From Chromatocurvus sp046260215 (lineage in GTDB: Bacteria > Pseudomonadota > Gammaproteobacteria > Pseudomonadales > Halieaceae): a stretch of DNA of 13,107 nucleotides. Shown here one piece after another: positions 6,282 through 13,107 of the stretch. A model generated the notes under the pieces. That model made no database searches. It saw nothing but the letters and a program-made list of their open reading frames with translations, and was not told the DNA's origin. A program made the translations under genes and the position numbers. The stretch is from positions 1 through 13,107 of the forward strand of contig JBHEPQ010000332.1 of NCBI GenBank assembly GCA_046260215.1. Reading direction: 5' to 3'. The stretch's first letter is position 1. Each line of letters starts with the position of its first letter.

Positions 6282-7934
6282 TCAATCGTGCCAGTGAATG
6301 ATAGGAGTGCCCTGCTCCGCTGACCTTCTTGCGAGTTCCTCGGCCATCTCACCGAACAGCGCCTCCACCTGGTCACGACGTATTTTCAGGGTCGGCGTCA
6401 GCACCTCGTTGGCAATCTCCCAGGGCTCGCTGGAAAGAATCACGCCACCGATTCGGGCGTGCTTTTCTACCTCACGGTTGATGTCTTCCAGCGTTTCCAG
6501 AAACGACGCCTCCAGCTCTTCTCTTGCCTTCTGTCGCGCATCCGGTGTGAGCACTGCCACCATGATCGTCTTTGAAAATCCCCTGCCCAGAAGACACTGC
6601 TGCTCCGCATGAGGATTCTTGGCAAACTCGCCCTCGATCGGCGGCGGTGCGACAAACTTGCCCTGAATGGTCTTGAAGTAATCCTTCACGCGCCCCGTGA
6701 TGTACAGGAAACCCTCCTCGTCCACCCGCGCCTTGTCACCGGTGTGTATCCAGCCATCGCGGATCAACTCGGCGGTCTTTTCGGGCATGCGATAGTAGCC
6801 TGGCGTGCACCCTTCTGCCTTTACCGCGAGCTCACCCTCCTCGGTAATCCGGTATTCCACTTCACCCAGCGGCTTGCCGATCGACCCGATGCGACGCTGC
6901 TCCGGGCTGCTGACTATCAGGCCCATCGCCTCTGTCTGGCCAAAGCCCTCCATCAGGGTCAAGCCGAATATTTCCCACCAGTGAATCAGCGCCGGTGGCG
7001 TCGGTGCGGCGGCCACGAGACAAAACTCAACCTCGTTCAGGCCCATGGTGTCCAGAACCAGCTGCCCGATCCCCTCACGATCCGCCGCCAGCGCCTTCTC
7101 CAGCTCTGCCTGTCCACCGAATTTGCCGATGACTGCCTGCTGGAACTGCTCCCAGATACGCGGCGGTCCAAAGAACATGTGCGGACGCGTTCGCTGCAGG
7201 TCGCGCAGAATCGTCTCCGGCGATTCGTTGAAAGAAACCTCGCCACAGACAACAATTGATGAAAATTCAACGATCTGGCGCTCGGCAATGTGCGACAGCG
7301 GCAGGTAGGAAAAGTAACGCGGCGCCTCCCGTATACCGAATGCCTTGATGAAGCGGCGAATCGGCACCAGATTGCTGTCGTGCGTCTGGATTACCCCCTT
7401 GGGCAGCCCGGTCGTGCCCGAGGTGAACACCAGGGACATCATATCATCGGCGGCGCACTCATAGTCGGGCGCCCTACCCGCCCACTCATCCAGAAGGTCT
7501 TCCCAGCGCAGATGGGGCCGGTCCAGGACGACCCCGGGCAGGGCGATAAGCGTTACATCCTCCCGCAGGATCGATTTTACCGCTTCCCAGTTCTGCGTTT
7601 CGCCGACGAACAGCACCCGGGCCTCGGTAAAATCGAGGATGTATTCGGCAGTAGAGGCGGGCAGCGTGGTGAACAGGCTCAACGATACATTGCCGGACGC
7701 GATTATCGCGATATCTGCCATGAACCAGTGTGGCCGGTTACGTGACAGGATCCCCATGCGCTCACCGTGCCCGAAACGATCCTCAAGCATCGCCGCAAGT
7801 GCCCGGATCTGGGCGTTCGCCTCGGCCCAGGTATAGTCATCGCTGCCCTGCTCGCGTAGATCGCGCAGCCACACCCTGTCAGGGCAGGTTTCTGCCCAAT
7901 GCGAGACCAGCGAGGGAATGGTGTCATCTGACAT
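6282..7934 (-). CDS. AMP-forming long-chain acyl-CoA synthetase family protein
   Basis: Adenylate-forming enzyme that activates a carboxylic acid with ATP to an acyl-adenylate and then transfers it to CoA. The 550-residue protein shows the P-loop FTSGTTGLPKGV (170-181), FGQTEAMG (331-338), HTGD (397-400), the hinge GRVKDYFKT (414-422) followed by GKFVAPPPIE, and the C-terminal LTPTLKIRR with the likely catalytic Lys517. The GKF-APPPIE and LTPTLKIRR forms point to the FAA1-like long-chain group (COG1022) rather than to acetyl-CoA synthetase. It is shorter than typical FAA1 proteins, and the exact substrate (fatty acid, aromatic acid or other) is not evident. The ATG is preceded by AAGGAGC. It lies 56 bases downstream of the lipoprotein pair on the same strand. 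Together with the acyl-CoA dehydrogenase gene it hints at acyl-CoA catabolism, but they are not adjacent. Confidence 0.9.
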   Translation of the reverse strand: MSDDTIPSLVSHWAETCPDRVWLRDLREQGSDDYTWAEANAQIRALAAMLEDRFGHGERMGILSRNRPHWFMADIAIIASGNVSLSLFTTLPASTAEYILDFTEARVLFVGETQNWEAVKSILREDVTLIALPGVVLDRPHLRWEDLLDEWAGRAPDYECAADDMMSLVFTSGTTGLPKGVIQTHDSNLVPIRRFIKAFGIREAPRYFSYLPLSHIAERQIVEFSSIVVCGEVSFNESPETILRDLQRTRPHMFFGPPRIWEQFQQAVIGKFGGQAELEKALAADREGIGQLVLDTMGLNEVEFCLVAAAPTPPALIHWWEIFGLTLMEGFGQTEAMGLIVSSPEQRRIGSIGKPLGEVEYRITEEGELAVKAEGCTPGYYRMPEKTAELIRDGWIHTGDKARVDEEGFLYITGRVKDYFKTIQGKFVAPPPIEGEFAKNPHAEQQCLLGRGFSKTIMVAVLTPDARQKAREELEASFLETLEDINREVEKHARIGGVILSSEPWEIANEVLTPTLKIRRDQVEALFGEMAEELARRSAEQGTPIIHWHD

Positions 7935-7955
7935 ACTCTTGCTCCTTATTGTGCT

Positions 7956-7971
7956 CGCGGGAAAATCCGCG
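7956..7971. other. Short GC-rich inverted repeat upstream of the acyl-CoA synthetase gene
   Basis: CGCGG, a 6-base loop and CCGCG form a 5-bp perfect stem between the second lipoprotein gene and the synthetase gene. No T run follows. It could separate the two transcription units, or be chance in GC-rich DNA. Confidence 0.25.
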
Positions 7972-7990
7972 CTCTGCGCCGCAGCCTACA

Positions 7991-8575
7991 TTATCGCATT
8001 TCGAGGGTGCGCTGGCCGATACCCGGCGGCGTACCACGCTGCTCGAGACCGTTGCTGCCCATGCCGGGGCGGTTTTCATTATTGATCGCCGTGGGCAATG
8101 GCATCAGCGCGCTGGCTCCCCATCCGTGATGGGGCAGCGGCACCAGCAGGTCGGCCACATCGACAAGGGGGGCGACCCCCAGGAAGGGCTGCACGGCCGC
8201 ACCACCACCAATGTCATTATCCCAGATTTCTCGCGCTACCGATGTCGCCTGCCCGTCGGCATTGAAACTGATCAACAGGAAGTCGCCGCGGACCCGTGCA
8301 TCGCCCCAGTCAAAGGTGAGCGCATCGACGCCCATTACTCCGAGGCTGGCACCGAACGAACTCTCGGCAACACGCCAGTGTTCCCAGCCCATGGTCCATC
8401 CCGATACCGTGCGGGTTAGCCGCTGTGGTGGTCCGAGTTGCGACAGAACAGCCTGCAGGGAGGCGCCGGCTGCCGGTTCTGACTCCACTGGCGGCAGCGG
8501 CATGCCAAGCTGGTAGAACCTCTGCGTACAGCCACACAACACGACGATGGCCAGAATGATCGACAGACGAGGCAT
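7991..8575 (-). CDS. Predicted outer-membrane lipoprotein, possibly BamE/SmpA-like
   Basis: A 194-residue protein with a lipoprotein signal peptide: a short basic start, hydrophobic residues 4-14, and the lipobox Leu-Cys-Gly-Cys with the lipidated Cys at 16. The next residue is Thr, not Asp, which favours export to the outer membrane. After the signal, LQAVLSQLGPPQRL followed by a strand-rich part ending in GDFLLISFNADGQA recalls the small BamE/SmpA fold and matches the equivalent motif in the upstream neighbour. The C-terminal third (from about residue 120) is proline- and glycine-rich and I recognise no family in it. The ATG is only 3 bases after the stop of the upstream lipoprotein gene and has no strong Shine-Dalgarno sequence, so translation is probably coupled. 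Function is unknown; an envelope-assembly or stability role is inference. Confidence 0.8.
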   Translation of the reverse strand: MPRLSIILAIVVLCGCTQRFYQLGMPLPPVESEPAAGASLQAVLSQLGPPQRLTRTVSGWTMGWEHWRVAESSFGASLGVMGVDALTFDWGDARVRGDFLLISFNADGQATSVAREIWDNDIGGGAAVQPFLGVAPLVDVADLLVPLPHHGWGASALMPLPTAINNENRPGMGSNGLEQRGTPPGIGQRTLEMR

Positions 8576-8578
8576 GGG

Positions 8579-8959
8579 TCAGTCCGTGTCCGCGCGGATC
8601 CACGCCGAGTGGTCGGTAAGGCGATCGTTCTGATCAAAGAAAAAGATCGCCCGGTCGTATCGGGTATCGACGGTGAAACGGTTGTAGACTATCAACAAAA
8701 GGCCGTTACCATCAGCCTGCTCATTCAGGTAGTAAAGAACCGTCTCATCCCCGAGAGCGATAACCTGGGAAGGCGGGCCGAGTCGGGCCAATACCTCGGA
8801 ACGAGTGGTTTCGCCACGTTCCAGATCTGAAAGAGCGGCCGGCTGCCACGTGACGTCGACCCCGCGCTTATTGTCGTACTGGGCGCAGCCGCCGATCACG
8901 AAGAGAAGAAGCACCAGAATAACGCAACGTGAACCCCAAGTGCGGCTGGAAGAGTGCAT
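8579..8959 (-). CDS. Small lipoprotein with BamE/SmpA-like domain
   Basis: A 126-residue protein with a signal peptide (hydrophobic 12-23) and lipobox Ile-Gly-Gly-Cys, lipidated Cys25, then Ala, so outer-membrane location is expected. Residues about 44-115 resemble the SmpA/OmlA (BamE-like) fold: LERGETTRSEVLARLGPPSQV is the usual 'low-number repeat start, helix, GPP' segment, followed by alternating strands ending in RAIFFFDQNDRLTD. BamE itself stabilises the outer-membrane protein assembly machine. This protein is more likely a paralog of that superfamily than BamE itself, since the genomic context is not that of bamE and the conserved BamE core is not obvious. The ATG has GAGG at a 7-base spacing. 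It is followed after 3 bases by the second lipoprotein gene. Confidence 0.85.
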   Translation of the reverse strand: MHSSSRTWGSRCVILVLLLFVIGGCAQYDNKRGVDVTWQPAALSDLERGETTRSEVLARLGPPSQVIALGDETVLYYLNEQADGNGLLLIVYNRFTVDTRYDRAIFFFDQNDRLTDHSAWIRADTD

Positions 8960-9042
8960 CGGCGAACCTCAAAGATAAATTTGCCCACCAAGATACCGCG
9001 CACGATGCCGGATGAACAGACGTACCGCAAACACTGTCGCGC

Positions 9043-9768
9043 TCACCACGCGATCGTTTCACCGGCCCAGTCGACGAAGGACAGCGTTCCATCTGGCTGC
9101 GCGTCTTTCATCACGGACAGCAGGCGGGTTGCCACATAGTCCGGCGTAAACAGCTTGTGCGCCGGAACGCGCGCCTGGAAAGGCCTGGACAGCGCGGTAT
9201 CTGTCGTCCCCGGATGAAACGCGAGCAACTTCACGCCAGGCGAACGACGTGCGAGCTCTATTGCCGCAGATTTCAGCATCATGTTGAGCGCCGCCTTGGA
9301 ACCGCGGTAGCTATACCAGCCGCCAAGGTTATTGTCTGAAATACTGCCAACGCGGGCGCTGAGAAAAGCCGCGACGCAAGCGGGACTGTCGCGCAGCACG
9401 GTCTCAAGCGCTGCCAGCCACAGCATCGGCAGCATCGCGTTGACATGGAAAACCGTGTGCATGGTGTCGGTGTTGAGCTCGCGCAGAGCCCGCTCGGGGC
9501 GGTAACCGTCCCCATGAAGTGTCCCGCAGCACACAATAATGCGACGCAGACAGCTACCGGATTGTGACAGCGCTTCGCCGATGCGTGTCGCGGTTGATTC
9601 CCGCGATGCGCTGTCATCGCCGCAGCTATGCCAGGAGACGTTGTGAGGAAGATCCAACGGCGCCGGAGCACGACTGATCGCGTGCACGCTGAAATCCGAC
9701 AGCGCCTCGACCAGCGCCCGCCCGATACCCCCATTGGCCCCTATGACTATCGCTGCCTGATCGGTCAT
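9043..9768 (-). CDS. Short-chain dehydrogenase/reductase, CsgA/C-factor-like
   Basis: NAD(P)-dependent oxidoreductase of the classical SDR superfamily, 241 residues. It has the cofactor motif GANGGIG (10-16), Asn110 in HVNAML, a catalytic serine in SARVGSISDN (Ser137 or Ser142), and the Tyr154-x3-Lys158 pair in YRGSK. FHPGTTDTALSRPF (184-197) and the SARVGSISDNNLGGWYSYRGSKAALN stretch are characteristic of the group annotated as C-factor or CsgA-like, for which the physiological substrate is generally not known. The usual NNAG is CCGT here (80-83), a variation seen in this subgroup. GGGAGA precedes the ATG. The lipoprotein gene starts 83 bases downstream. A four-unit tandem repeat lies immediately upstream of the start. 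Confidence 0.92.
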   Translation of the reverse strand: MTDQAAIVIGANGGIGRALVEALSDFSVHAISRAPAPLDLPHNVSWHSCGDDSASRESTATRIGEALSQSGSCLRRIIVCCGTLHGDGYRPERALRELNTDTMHTVFHVNAMLPMLWLAALETVLRDSPACVAAFLSARVGSISDNNLGGWYSYRGSKAALNMMLKSAAIELARRSPGVKLLAFHPGTTDTALSRPFQARVPAHKLFTPDYVATRLLSVMKDAQPDGTLSFVDWAGETIAW

Positions 9769-9782
9769 GTCGTGTTTCTCCC

Positions 9783-9850
9783 TATTGAATCAGCTATGCT
9801 TCTAAATCAGCCATGCTTATGAAACAGCCATGCTTCTGAAACAGCCATGC
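9783..9850. repeat. 17-bp tandem repeat, four units
   Basis: Four adjacent 17-bp units: TATTGAATCAGCTATGC, TTCTAAATCAGCCATGC, TTATGAAACAGCCATGC and TTCTGAAACAGCCATGC. The core CAGCCATGC is nearly invariant, and the first unit is the most divergent. The array fills most of the 131-base space between the end of the PatZ-like gene and the SDR start codon, so it would lie in the SDR 5' leader or promoter. It has no spacers like a CRISPR and no clear hairpin. It is best described as a minisatellite that grew by slippage; a protein-binding role is possible. Confidence 0.92.
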
Positions 9851-9899
9851 TCCCAATCTTACGTTAGTCGTATGTGCGGCTGCATGCCAGAGAATGTCG

Positions 9900-12377
9900 T
9901 CACAGGGGCCGTGAGACCGCAACAATCCCGGGATCGTCAACGCGGCGCCTGAGCGTGAAGCCCAGGCCGCGACACAGCGCCAACATTTTCCGGTTATCTG
10001 CCAGAACCTCACCCTCCATCGACTCCAGCCCGCGTTCGCGGGCAACGCGAAACAGTGTCTCCATCAACAGGCTGCCCAGACCCCTGCCCTGTGTCTCGTC
10101 GGCGACTGCCAGCGCGAATTCGCAGGAGACCGCATCCGGATTTACCGCATAACGCGATACAGCGACAATGCGTTCATCGGGTGAAGCAGAGTCAAGCACC
10201 CCGACCAGCGCCATCTCACGGTCGTAATCGATCTGGGTAAAACGTGCGAGCATGACCGTCGACAGATGATCAAGACGGTACATGAAACGGTAGTAGCGAC
10301 TCTGCGACGACAGGCCATCAACAAAACGCTGCTCCATGCCCGCATCCTCAGGCCGCATGGGGCGAATGAACAGAGTCTCCCCCGTGGGCAACAACACGCG
10401 ACTCTCCAGTTCACTCGGATAGGGGTGGATGGCCATGTGTTCATAGGCAGACGCCGAAGCCTGCACGCCCAGCGCCGCGACCGTGATCGCGACACGACAG
10501 GGGTCCAGCCTGCATCCTGCGCCCAAAGGCAGCGCCGGAATACTCACGGTGTCGATCCCGGGTATCTCACAGGCTATTGCCGACAGCGTCATCAGCGTAT
10601 CGACCAGCTGATTTTCCTGCTGAATCGACAGGCTCTCCATGGCAAAGCGTTGCAGCAACCTCTCCGACAATTCGCGGCACAGGAAGTCGTTGAGTGGTGG
10701 CAGCGAAGCCTGCACCCCGGGAAGACGATGCAGCTGGCTCCCGGCGGGACCGAGAAAAATCGCAGGACCGAAAGCCGGCACACGCGTCAGGAGCACTGCA
10801 AGCTGACGCTCGTCGCTCGCAGTGCCGACACCGCGGTCAGAGCCAAGCGGCGCCACCCTGGCGTCCATGGCGAGAAACAGATCAAGCACCGCCGCCGTCG
10901 GCAATTCCGCCGGCACGGGTCCCATGTGCTCACGAACCAGAGCCCTGCTGCGTGGTAAATCCGGCGTGGCGTGGCGTGACAACGGCGGCGTCAGCTGCAG
11001 AAGCTGGTTCTGGCTGTCCCGATAGCTGGCGAGGTACGCAAGTGCATCCACCGCACGTTCGGGACTTGAAAACTGGGGAACCGAGGACGCTGACAACAGG
11101 GCGCGACTTTGCGCTACCAGGTCCTGTCCCATCCAGCACGCGATTACGGGCTTGTGTTTCGGATTGGCCACGGCAATCAACGCTTCGGCGCAGGCCAGTG
11201 GATCAGTGACTCCCTGTGGTGTCACCAGAGCCAGGAGACTATCCACCTCGGAATCCGCTAGCAGCAGCCTCGCCGCCCCTGCGTAGCGCTTGGGTGGCGC
11301 GTCGCCCAGCAGATCAACGGGATGTCCATACTGCCAGCCAGGTGGCATGAGCCGCGACAGGGCATCCCGGGTCTCCTGCGACGGGCTAGCCAACGGCAGG
11401 CCGTGACGACGGGCACGGTTCACCGCCATGGCACCGGGACCAGCGGCGTTGGTAATGACTGCCACGCGCTGTCGGGAAACTGCCTTTGTGCCGGACGCCA
11501 GGGTTCGCGCAGCAGTGAGCAGCTCGTGCACGCTCCTGACGCGCACAGCGCCGGCGCGCCTGACGGCGGCATCAAATGCCGCGTCCGCTAGCGATGCCTC
11601 ATCGGTCAGCGCCTCATCGGACGACGATCCGAGGGCATTGTCACCACCGGACTTCAGGACAACAACGGGTTTCACTCGCGCCGCGAGCCGCAGTCCACTG
11701 ACAAACGCCCGGGCGTCGGCAATTCGCTCGACGTACAGGAGGACACTGCGCGTGGATGTATCCACCGCACAGAAATCCAGGAGATCGCCAAAATCCACAC
11801 CGGCGGCGGCACCGGGCGACGCCAGTAGTGACAGGCCGAAGTGATTGGAGGCGGCCCAGTCGAGCATGGCGTTGCAGAAACCCACCGACTGGGACAGCAG
11901 GGCGACGTGACCCGGACTCACGGTACTGCCGGCGAAGCTGGCATTGAAATGCCAGGACGGACGCAAGACGCCCAGGGTGTGCGGGCCCAGCAAGGCGACA
12001 CGGTGATCCCGGGCGATCCTGACCAGACGTCGTTGCTGTGCAGGTCCATCCACGGCCTGCGCGCCAAAACCGGCTGAAAGGACGATCGCCGCACCCGCGC
12101 CGGCGGCAGCGGCGTCCTGCAATACATCCGGCACGTCAGCCGCAGGCACGGCGATAATGACCAGATCGATCCTGGCGCCGGAAGCGGCAATATCTGGATA
12201 CGCCCGCAGCCCCTGCACGAGCGAGCGCCGCGAATTGACCGCATAGACCTGTCCGCGAAATCCGCCATCCAGGATATTGCGCAGCACCCGGCCACCCACG
12301 GTATCCGGGCGGTCGGACGCACCCACGACGGCCACGCTATCGGGTTCAAACAGCCGCTGCAGGTAATGTTTCCTCAC
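9900..12377 (-). CDS. PatZ-like protein: NDP-forming acyl-CoA synthetase-like region fused to a GNAT acetyltransferase
   Basis: The order matches E. coli PatZ (YfiQ/Pka), which acetylates lysines of target proteins such as acetyl-CoA synthetase using acetyl-CoA. Residues 15-150 form a CoA-binding Rossmann domain (SVAVVGAS), about 155-460 the succinyl-CoA-ligase-like part (LSQS, LDWAAS, VLLYVERI), and about 667-825 a GNAT domain with IRPMRPEDA, ITQIDYDREMA-type sequence (TQIDYDREMA), candidate catalytic Glu753 in CEFALAV and the acetyl-CoA motif QGRGLG (763-768). The phosphorylatable His of active ADP-forming synthetases is absent, as in PatZ. The ATP-grasp region (about 492-637) lacks roughly 70 residues compared with E. 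coli. I chose the GTG at 12375-12377: GGGAGA lies 6 bases upstream and 14 residues precede SVAVVGAS as in E. coli. An ATG at 12476 would overlap the divergent gene. Length is 825 residues against 886 in E. coli. Confidence 0.88.
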   Translation of the reverse strand: MRKHYLQRLFEPDSVAVVGASDRPDTVGGRVLRNILDGGFRGQVYAVNSRRSLVQGLRAYPDIAASGARIDLVIIAVPAADVPDVLQDAAAAGAGAAIVLSAGFGAQAVDGPAQQRRLVRIARDHRVALLGPHTLGVLRPSWHFNASFAGSTVSPGHVALLSQSVGFCNAMLDWAASNHFGLSLLASPGAAAGVDFGDLLDFCAVDTSTRSVLLYVERIADARAFVSGLRLAARVKPVVVLKSGGDNALGSSSDEALTDEASLADAAFDAAVRRAGAVRVRSVHELLTAARTLASGTKAVSRQRVAVITNAAGPGAMAVNRARRHGLPLASPSQETRDALSRLMPPGWQYGHPVDLLGDAPPKRYAGAARLLLADSEVDSLLALVTPQGVTDPLACAEALIAVANPKHKPVIACWMGQDLVAQSRALLSASSVPQFSSPERAVDALAYLASYRDSQNQLLQLTPPLSRHATPDLPRSRALVREHMGPVPAELPTAAVLDLFLAMDARVAPLGSDRGVGTASDERQLAVLLTRVPAFGPAIFLGPAGSQLHRLPGVQASLPPLNDFLCRELSERLLQRFAMESLSIQQENQLVDTLMTLSAIACEIPGIDTVSIPALPLGAGCRLDPCRVAITVAALGVQASASAYEHMAIHPYPSELESRVLLPTGETLFIRPMRPEDAGMEQRFVDGLSSQSRYYRFMYRLDHLSTVMLARFTQIDYDREMALVGVLDSASPDERIVAVSRYAVNPDAVSCEFALAVADETQGRGLGSLLMETLFRVARERGLESMEGEVLADNRKMLALCRGLGFTLRRRVDDPGIVAVSRPL

Positions 12378-12383
12378 CCCGGT

Positions 12384-12389
12384 TCTCCC
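12384..12389 (-). promoter_or_regulatory. Ribosome binding site that decides a GTG start for the PatZ-like gene
   Basis: GGGAGA on the minus strand, 6 bases ahead of the GTG at 12375-12377. It supports the shorter protein and leaves a 91-base divergent intergenic region (12378-12468) for both promoters. I see no convincing -35/-10 pair for either direction there. Confidence 0.6.
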
Positions 12390-12468
12390 GTGCCCGCGCT
12401 CCAAGTGCAACTCTGCGCGATATACGGGAGAATAGTGCCATAGGCTGAAACAGGCTGGATACCCGGAC

Positions 12469-13107
12469 ATGACCATAGGCTACATCACGCATCCCGATTA
12501 CCTGCTCCACGACATGGGTACCGGGCATCCCGAATCCCCGGCAAGACTGCGTGCCATCAACGACCGGCTGATAGCCTGTGGGCTCGATGCGGCACTGGTC
12601 CATCACGACGCGCCCCGCGTGACACGAGAACAGCTGTTGCGAATCCACGACCGTGACTATCTGGACGAGCTGACCTCGCGGTCGCCTGACACCGGCATGG
12701 CGTGGCTGGATGGCGACACGGCCATGAATCCTTACAGCCTGCTTGCGGCAGAGCGCGCAGCGGGTGCGGCGGCAATGGCGGTTGACCTCGTCATCACCGG
12801 TAAGCACCGACGGGTATTCTGCGCGGTCCGACCTCCAGGCCACCACGCCGAGCGCAATCGCGCGATGGGTTTCTGTTTCTACAACAACGTGGCCGTCGCC
12901 GCGTACCAGGCGCTGGAGGAACATGGTCTGTCCAGGGTGGCGATAGTCGATTTCGACGTCCACCATGGCAATGGCACGGAACACATCGTCGCCGGGGACA
13001 ACCGTGTTCTGTTCTGCTCCACGTTTCAGCATCCGTTTTATCCCCACTCGGGAGCAGGACCCTCGGCGGACAACGTCATCAATGTGCCACTGCCGGCGGG
13101 CGCCGAT
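12469..13107 (+). CDS. Histone deacetylase family protein, N-terminal part (3' end outside window)
   Basis: Zinc-dependent amidohydrolase of the arginase/deacetylase superfamily. Bacterial members remove acetyl or other acyl groups from lysines, polyamines or acetoin-related substrates. The 213 visible residues start MTIGYITHPDYLLHDMGTGHPESPARL, the usual class II-like opening. They include RPPGHHA (121-127) with the catalytic His pair 125/126, GFCFYNNVA (134-142), and DFDVHHGNGT (161-170), which supplies zinc ligands Asp163 and His165. The third ligand Asp and the catalytic Tyr lie beyond the window. The frame is open to base 13107. The ATG at 12469 has only a weak GGA upstream, but the protein aligns from its first residues. 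It is divergent from the PatZ-like acetyltransferase gene 91 bases away, which suggests opposite actions on shared targets; this is inference, and the true substrate may be small molecules. Confidence 0.93.
   Translation, partial: MTIGYITHPDYLLHDMGTGHPESPARLRAINDRLIACGLDAALVHHDAPRVTREQLLRIHDRDYLDELTSRSPDTGMAWLDGDTAMNPYSLLAAERAAGAAAMAVDLVITGKHRRVFCAVRPPGHHAERNRAMGFCFYNNVAVAAYQALEEHGLSRVAIVDFDVHHGNGTEHIVAGDNRVLFCSTFQHPFYPHSGAGPSADNVINVPLPAGAD

Noticed and set aside
9783..9850. CRISPR array
   Set aside because: The 17-bp units are directly adjacent with no spacers, and there are no cas genes in the window.
12378..12476. Upstream ATG start for the PatZ-like gene
   Set aside because: It would overlap the start of the divergent deacetylase gene, the added 33 residues do not match the family, and a GTG with a good ribosome binding site gives the expected N-terminus.
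12438..12481. 9-bp direct repeat CCATAGGCT (12438-12446 and 12473-12481) flanking the deacetylase start region
   Set aside because: A single 9-bp pair, one copy lying within coding sequence, is too weak to call an operator without conservation data.
12346..13047. Long open frame (233 residues) on the minus strand opposite the deacetylase gene
   Set aside because: The plus-strand frame carries clear HDAC-family catalytic motifs; the antisense frame shows no recognisable domain and is explained by GC-rich codon structure.

Overview
The window looks like a chromosomal segment of a fairly GC-rich gammaproteobacterium. FolE and PEP carboxylase read closely like the E. coli proteins, two small outer-membrane-type lipoproteins are present, and a PatZ-type acetyltransferase is encoded. 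There are no rRNA, tRNA, insertion-sequence, phage or CRISPR signals. Most genes are on the minus strand. The content is mainly central carbon and acyl-CoA metabolism.

Layout from left to right: (1) the start of an acyl-CoA dehydrogenase gene (minus, cut by the window edge at base 1); (2) a minus-strand cluster that reads, in transcription order, GAPDH-like pseudoenzyme (5350-4319), canonical gap (4319-3312), ppc (3262-584) and then the acyl-CoA dehydrogenase; (3) folE on the plus strand, divergent from that cluster, across an intergenic region with a 15-bp tandem repeat and a TATAAT on the opposite strand; (4) a hairpin between the convergent folE and a FAA1-type acyl-CoA synthetase gene; (5) on the minus strand, in transcription order, an SDR oxidoreductase, two tandem BamE/SmpA-like lipoproteins and the acyl-CoA synthetase; (6) a 17-bp x 4 minisatellite upstream of the SDR gene; (7) a PatZ-like protein acetyltransferase gene on the minus strand, divergent from a histone-deacetylase-family gene on the plus strand that runs off the right edge.

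The most unusual point is the gene directly upstream of gap. Its product aligns with the neighbouring GAPDH without a net indel from residue 149 to beyond residue 234. The catalytic Cys153 is Pro, and the phosphate-site Thr/Gly and Arg and the C-terminal NAD-contact Asn are also gone, while the catalytic His180 and the overall fold signature remain. Its stop codon overlaps the gap start codon (TGATG), so the two chains are probably made in a coupled ratio. A GAPDH pseudoenzyme acting as a subunit or regulator of the active GAPDH is the leading hypothesis.

A second theme is acyl and acetyl metabolism. An acetyltransferase with a degenerate synthetase part and a zinc deacetylase-family protein are divergently paired. 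The same window also carries an acyl-CoA synthetase (a type of enzyme often controlled by lysine acetylation) and an acyl-CoA dehydrogenase. Functional links between these are inference from position only.
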